Shown one piece after another: positions 59,468-64,000 of a stretch of 64,000 bases of DNA. Source of the stretch: Candidatus Melainabacteria bacterium (lineage in GTDB: Bacteria; Cyanobacteriota; Vampirovibrionia; Obscuribacterales; Obscuribacteraceae); the NCBI GenBank assembly GCA_003151275.1, contig PLXC01000013.1, positions 1 to 64,000 of the forward strand, read 5' to 3'. The notes under the pieces are model-generated. The model searched no databases. It saw only the letters and a program-made list of their open reading frames with translations, and was not told where the DNA came from. The translations under genes were made by a program, and so were the position numbers. Within the stretch, counting starts at the first letter, position 1. Every line of letters begins with the position of its first letter.

Positions 59468-62400
59468 TTATGCAGGAACGTTGAAGGAGCCTTCGCCGAT
59501 CGGCGGATAGATATCCTCTTCTTCTTCCTCTTCTTCTGTCGGAATTGTATGTCCTTGGAAGCCGGTGCCTGCAGGAATCAAACGTCCGATGATGACGTTC
59601 TCCTTCAAGCCGCGCAACCAATCCTTCTTACCTTCAACAGCAGCTTCCGTCAGAATTCTTGTTGTTTCTTGGAATGATGCTGCGGAGATGAAGCTTTCCG
59701 TGTTCAAACTGGCTTTAGTGATACCAAGCAACACTGCTGTGTACGTGGCTTCTCTAATTCCTGCTTGTCGCGATTTCTCGATTTCGGCGTCCATGAAGTA
59801 GCGTTCGAGCAATTCGCCAGGCAACATGATTGTGTCGCCAGGCTCGTCAACGCGCACTTTGCGTGTCATCTGTCTGACAATCACTTCAATGTGTTTGTCG
59901 GCGATTTCCACGCCTTGTGAACGGTATACGGATTGAACTTCGTCAACCAGATATTTCTGAGAAGCTTCGATGCCCATCAATCTGACGATGTCGTGCGGGT
60001 TAGGCGGTCCATCGGTCAATGCCTTACCAGGTGTGATGGTTTCGCCTTCTTCGACGATCACATTCAACCCTTGAGGAATGATGATTTCTTCTTCGGAACC
60101 TTCACCGTAAACGATGTAGCAACGAGTGGTGTCATCTTCACGAACGATGCGAGCCTTACCGCCCTTCTCAGCGAGAATGGCGCATTCTTTAGGCTTTCTG
60201 GCTTCAAGAAGTTCTTCAACTCTCGGCAGACCTTGAACGATGTCCCCGGTTTTCTGACGCTCATAAACCAGTGTTGCGAGCAAGTCGCCTCTTTGTACAA
60301 GAGCACCATCTTCACTTTGCAGTTGTGTGTTTGATGAGATCAGATACGGTCTGCCCTTTCGGATAATCACATCTGTTCCGTCAACTCCCACTACTTGTCC
60401 TGAATGAATCGCTTGCGATGATTTCGAGATGTGGTCTTCGTTGCGCAGAAGGTCGCCTTCCTTGACAGTGATTGCCCCTTTCGCTTTGTGATGAAGTTGT
60501 TGTTCTTCTGTGATTAGAAGAATTCTTCGTTCGTCTGTTTTCGACAGTTGCACCCGGGCTAACGTTTTTGTCAGCACTTGTGTGGTGGCAACTGCAGACT
60601 TCTTGTCGATGATGTCACCGTGCTGCACTGATAACAGTGTGACGTTGAGATCGTGATCGCGACGAAGGAGAATGTTTTCTTGAACAACGATGTTCAATTC
60701 TTCTTCGCCGATTTCGACCGTGCCCTTCAACCCTTGCAATTGACCTTGCATTTGCAAAACCAATGAAGTTCTGGTGAGCTGAGCGCCTTGCAGGTGACGA
60801 ACTTTTTCGCGATCTCTGAACAGTAACTGAGTTACCGATCTCAAACTAATTTTGTCGTCAGTAGCACGGTGCTTGAATTTCGTTTCTTTGGGTTCGATCC
60901 AATATTCTTCAATCGGGCGAACAAGAAGTTGAGATGATCCATCTTCTCTTTCGAGAATGTTGATGATCTTTCTGTCTTTGAACTTTTGACCTTCAAGAAT
61001 TTCGGTTCCTGGTTCCACGATCTGACCTTCTGGAACTTTGACGTCGGCAGGATCTCCGATGTTGAGCAGTTCACCGGGACGAACAATAACTTCGTGAATG
61101 ATGTCGTTGTCCGCTACGATTTCGACGATACCATCCATGTGGGCGAAAACGTCTTTGACGATTTCTTGACCAGCAGTAACAGTGTCGCCGGACTCGCTCA
61201 TCTTCAAACTTATGTCTTTGGAGATGAAGTGAACTTCTTCAGGAACGAAGAGAATGCGTCCAGCTTTGGTGACTACGCGACGGTCATCGATTTCAACACC
61301 GTCGTAGATGATTTCTCCACCAGAATTGACCACGTTTGTACCGTCGTCAACGAGCTCGGCAATGATCTTGCCGTTTTCCACGATTTCATCATTGGCCACT
61401 TTGATCGTGAAGGCTTCTTTGCCCTTCGAAACTCTCCAGGTATTGCCTTGCTTAGCTGATTCAAGCTTGGCGTTACCGGCACCAACTGACGAGATGATGA
61501 CGTTGATTTCCTTACCTTTGACGAGACGAGTGACTGATTTCTTGCCACTCTTAACGACTTCGGTTTCGATTTCAGGACCGAAACGCACTTCGCCACCATG
61601 CTCGGTGTTGATTTGGATTTCGGCCAGAACATCGTTAGGAACCACATCCTGTCCGTCTTTGACGACGACATGTGCGCCTGAAGGCAAGTTGTATACGTCA
61701 CCTTCAAGTACCCAGATGATCCCGGCGCGGTTCGCTGTTCTGGAAATGTTTCCTTGGCGGTCGCGCTTTTCATCAGCTTGGAAGCCTGCGAACATGATAC
61801 GTCCAGAGATATCAGCCGTGATGTCTTTGCTGGCGCGTTCGGTCAAGTTCTTCTTCGAACCTGGTGGATCGAATTCGGCGATAACCTGTCCGGCAGTTAC
61901 CGTTGTTCCTGACTTAAGCAGAATCAAGGCGCCTGATGGAATTGGTTGGTTGTGTTCTTTCGAGCCTGCCGTAACCTTCAAGACACCGTCTTTAGTTGTT
62001 TGGTCAACTACGTCACCATATGCGGTTCTAACAGAACGGCTTGGAATTTTGTAGGTAACTTCACCGGCAGCAGGTGCTTTCAACTGAGCACGTGAACTTC
62101 CGCCTGCGACTGCGCCGCCAGTATGGAATGTTCTCATTGTCAGCTGTGTTCCCGGTTCACCGATTGATTGGGCGGCGATAATTCCGATCGCTTCACCAAC
62201 ATCCACGAGGTGATTGCTAGTTAGTGACCAGCCATAACACTTCTGACAAACGCCGTATTGGCTGTCACAAGTGAGTGGCGAACGCACTTTGACTCTCTTA
62301 AACTTCTTCTTCTCGAGCAATTGGGATAGATTTCTGTCGATCAAATCACCGGCACGGGCAACAACTTCGCCAGTGTCTTCGAGGAGAACATCTTCGGAGA

Positions 62401-63151
62401 TTGAGCGTCCATAAACGCGCTCAGCCAGCCCCACCATGGCCTTGTCGCCTTCCATGATCGGTTGCATGAAGATGCCGCGTTGCGTTTTGCAATCCACATC
62501 GCGAACGATCACGTCTTGAGCAACGTCAACGAGACGTCTGGTCAGATATCCCGAGTCGGCTGTTTTGAGAGCTGTGTCTACCAGACCCTTTCTTGCACCA
62601 TAACTGGAGATGATGTATTCAGTTACGTTCAAGCCTTCGCGGAAGTTTGCCTTAATCGGCAAGTCGATGATCTGACCTTGAGAGTCAGCCATCAGTCCCC
62701 GCATTCCGACTAACTGACGAACCTGGGAGATATTACCTCTGGCTCCAGAGAATGCCATCATGTATACCGGGTTCAGTCTGTCGAAGTTGTCGACCACTTC
62801 CTTGGTCAATTGGTCAGTCGTAGCAGACCATGTATCGATAACTTTGTTGTAGCGTTCTACTTCTGTGATTTCGCCACGTTCATAACGGCGTTGCGCTTCT
62901 TCGATTTCTTTCTCGGCTGCGGAGATCAAGCCTTTCTTGGCCTCCGGAACGTCCAGGTCATCGATTGAGATTGTCACACCAGCTTTGGTGGCATATTGAA
63001 AGCCCAAATCCTTAAGGGCATTTGCTAATTCCGCTGTGCGAGCCGTTCCGTATTCTTCGTAGATGTCTGATAGAAGATTGCCGAGCTTCTTCTTGTCCAT
63101 CGTCGTGTTGATGAACTTTAAAGTATTTTTTTTATCTGTGGTGCTGACCAT
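59468..63151 (-). CDS. rpoC2: RNA polymerase subunit beta-prime, C-terminal half (RpoC2)
   Basis: A 1227-residue RpoC2, the C-terminal half of beta-prime as split in Cyanobacteria and plastids. The N-terminal part is diagnostic: LGNLLSDIYEEYGTARTAELANALKDLGFQYATKAGVTISIDDL, VYMMAFSGARGNISQVRQLVGMRGLMADSQGQIIDLPIKANFREGLNVTEYIISSYGARKGLVDTALKTADSGYLTRRLVDVAQD. The trigger-loop/bridge segments and the C-terminal domain (GFQGHTIPTEEEEEEEDIYPPIGEGSF) follow. The start ATG 63151 (GAGGG upstream) is preferred; a GTG 63 bases earlier lies inside a strong hairpin. Shorter than many cyanobacterial RpoC2, as expected without large insertions. Confidence 0.97.
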   Translation of the reverse strand: MVSTTDKKNTLKFINTTMDKKKLGNLLSDIYEEYGTARTAELANALKDLGFQYATKAGVTISIDDLDVPEAKKGLISAAEKEIEEAQRRYERGEITEVERYNKVIDTWSATTDQLTKEVVDNFDRLNPVYMMAFSGARGNISQVRQLVGMRGLMADSQGQIIDLPIKANFREGLNVTEYIISSYGARKGLVDTALKTADSGYLTRRLVDVAQDVIVRDVDCKTQRGIFMQPIMEGDKAMVGLAERVYGRSISEDVLLEDTGEVVARAGDLIDRNLSQLLEKKKFKRVKVRSPLTCDSQYGVCQKCYGWSLTSNHLVDVGEAIGIIAAQSIGEPGTQLTMRTFHTGGAVAGGSSRAQLKAPAAGEVTYKIPSRSVRTAYGDVVDQTTKDGVLKVTAGSKEHNQPIPSGALILLKSGTTVTAGQVIAEFDPPGSKKNLTERASKDITADISGRIMFAGFQADEKRDRQGNISRTANRAGIIWVLEGDVYNLPSGAHVVVKDGQDVVPNDVLAEIQINTEHGGEVRFGPEIETEVVKSGKKSVTRLVKGKEINVIISSVGAGNAKLESAKQGNTWRVSKGKEAFTIKVANDEIVENGKIIAELVDDGTNVVNSGGEIIYDGVEIDDRRVVTKAGRILFVPEEVHFISKDISLKMSESGDTVTAGQEIVKDVFAHMDGIVEIVADNDIIHEVIVRPGELLNIGDPADVKVPEGQIVEPGTEILEGQKFKDRKIINILEREDGSSQLLVRPIEEYWIEPKETKFKHRATDDKISLRSVTQLLFRDREKVRHLQGAQLTRTSLVLQMQGQLQGLKGTVEIGEEELNIVVQENILLRRDHDLNVTLLSVQHGDIIDKKSAVATTQVLTKTLARVQLSKTDERRILLITEEQQLHHKAKGAITVKEGDLLRNEDHISKSSQAIHSGQVVGVDGTDVIIRKGRPYLISSNTQLQSEDGALVQRGDLLATLVYERQKTGDIVQGLPRVEELLEARKPKECAILAEKGGKARIVREDDTTRCYIVYGEGSEEEIIIPQGLNVIVEEGETITPGKALTDGPPNPHDIVRLMGIEASQKYLVDEVQSVYRSQGVEIADKHIEVIVRQMTRKVRVDEPGDTIMLPGELLERYFMDAEIEKSRQAGIREATYTAVLLGITKASLNTESFISAASFQETTRILTEAAVEGKKDWLRGLKENVIIGRLIPAGTGFQGHTIPTEEEEEEEDIYPPIGEGSFNVPA

Positions 63152-63188
63152 AGGTCCCTCTTCTTCGTCGTTCGGTTTGTTAGCGGAT

Positions 63189-63226
63189 GAGTCGGATGGC
63201 GCAGCACAAGCCACGCCATCCGACTC
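63189..63226 (-). other. Perfect 13-bp stem hairpin between rpoC1 and rpoC2
   Basis: GAGTCGGATGGCG (63189-63201) pairs with CGCCATCCGACTC (63214-63226), loop 12 bases. It begins 3 bases after the rpoC1 stop and no T-run follows in the direction of transcription, so it is more likely to mark an mRNA processing or stability site than a terminator. Confidence 0.85.
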
Positions 63227-63228
63227 GT

Positions 63229-64000
<772 letters not shown>

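Overview
The window most likely comes from a non-photosynthetic member of the cyanobacterial lineage (Vampirovibrionia/Melainabacteria, perhaps Obscuribacterales). The main evidence is the split beta-prime RNA polymerase gene at the right end: rpoC1 and rpoC2 are separate, as in Cyanobacteria and their relatives. Supporting evidence is a cyanobacterial-style RRM protein, many secreted TPR and leucine-rich-variant (LRV/HEAT-like) repeat proteins, and no photosynthesis gene. The species assignment is inference. I found no phage or transposon genes, no rRNA and no CRISPR array. One tRNA (Gln, CTG) is present.

Layout. 0-8 kb (minus strand): M16 peptidase, a duplicated pair of tiny proteins, GNAT acetyltransferase, TPR protein and a His/Ser/Phe-rich secreted protein preceded by two copies of a perfect palindrome. 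8-13.5 kb: NifU-like scaffold, gap-pgk glycolytic pair, TPR-matrixin protease, cation efflux transporter. 13.7-23.3 kb: C11 protease, TadG-like protein, a HAMP membrane protein beside a complete histidine kinase/response regulator pair, then three small proteins. 23.6 kb: tRNA-Gln, then a DisA-like (diadenylate cyclase fold) protein.

25.4-34.2 kb is the most unusual region. It holds DUF2934 and RRM proteins, two LRV-repeat proteins, an ArsR-type regulator, a receiver-like protein with a decayed duplicate, a free-standing acyl carrier protein and a KS-AT polyketide synthase of the PfaA/HglE type whose AT is shortened and has lost its active-site Ser. Several genes here share a TTGCGCAA-type element placed 7-8 bp downstream of a recognisable -10 box. 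I infer one local regulon, probably controlled by the ArsR protein.

34-44 kb: YdbC-like, DUF1990, a decayed GrpE-like/Hsp70-like pair, Eis-like acetyltransferase, double zinc ribbon protein, GspE-N-type repeat protein, glycine-zipper secreted protein and a second TPR-matrixin protease. 44-58 kb: DUF4388 protein, long secreted LRV protein, thiolase, an SbcD/SbcC-like (YhaO/YhaN-like) pair with an altered nuclease active site, PlsC-like acyltransferase, TPR/NHL protein, YdjM-like membrane protein and a Ser/Thr kinase with a C-terminal LRR domain. 58-64 kb (minus): DUF2059 protein, the rpoC2 terminator, rpoC2 and the 3' part of rpoC1.
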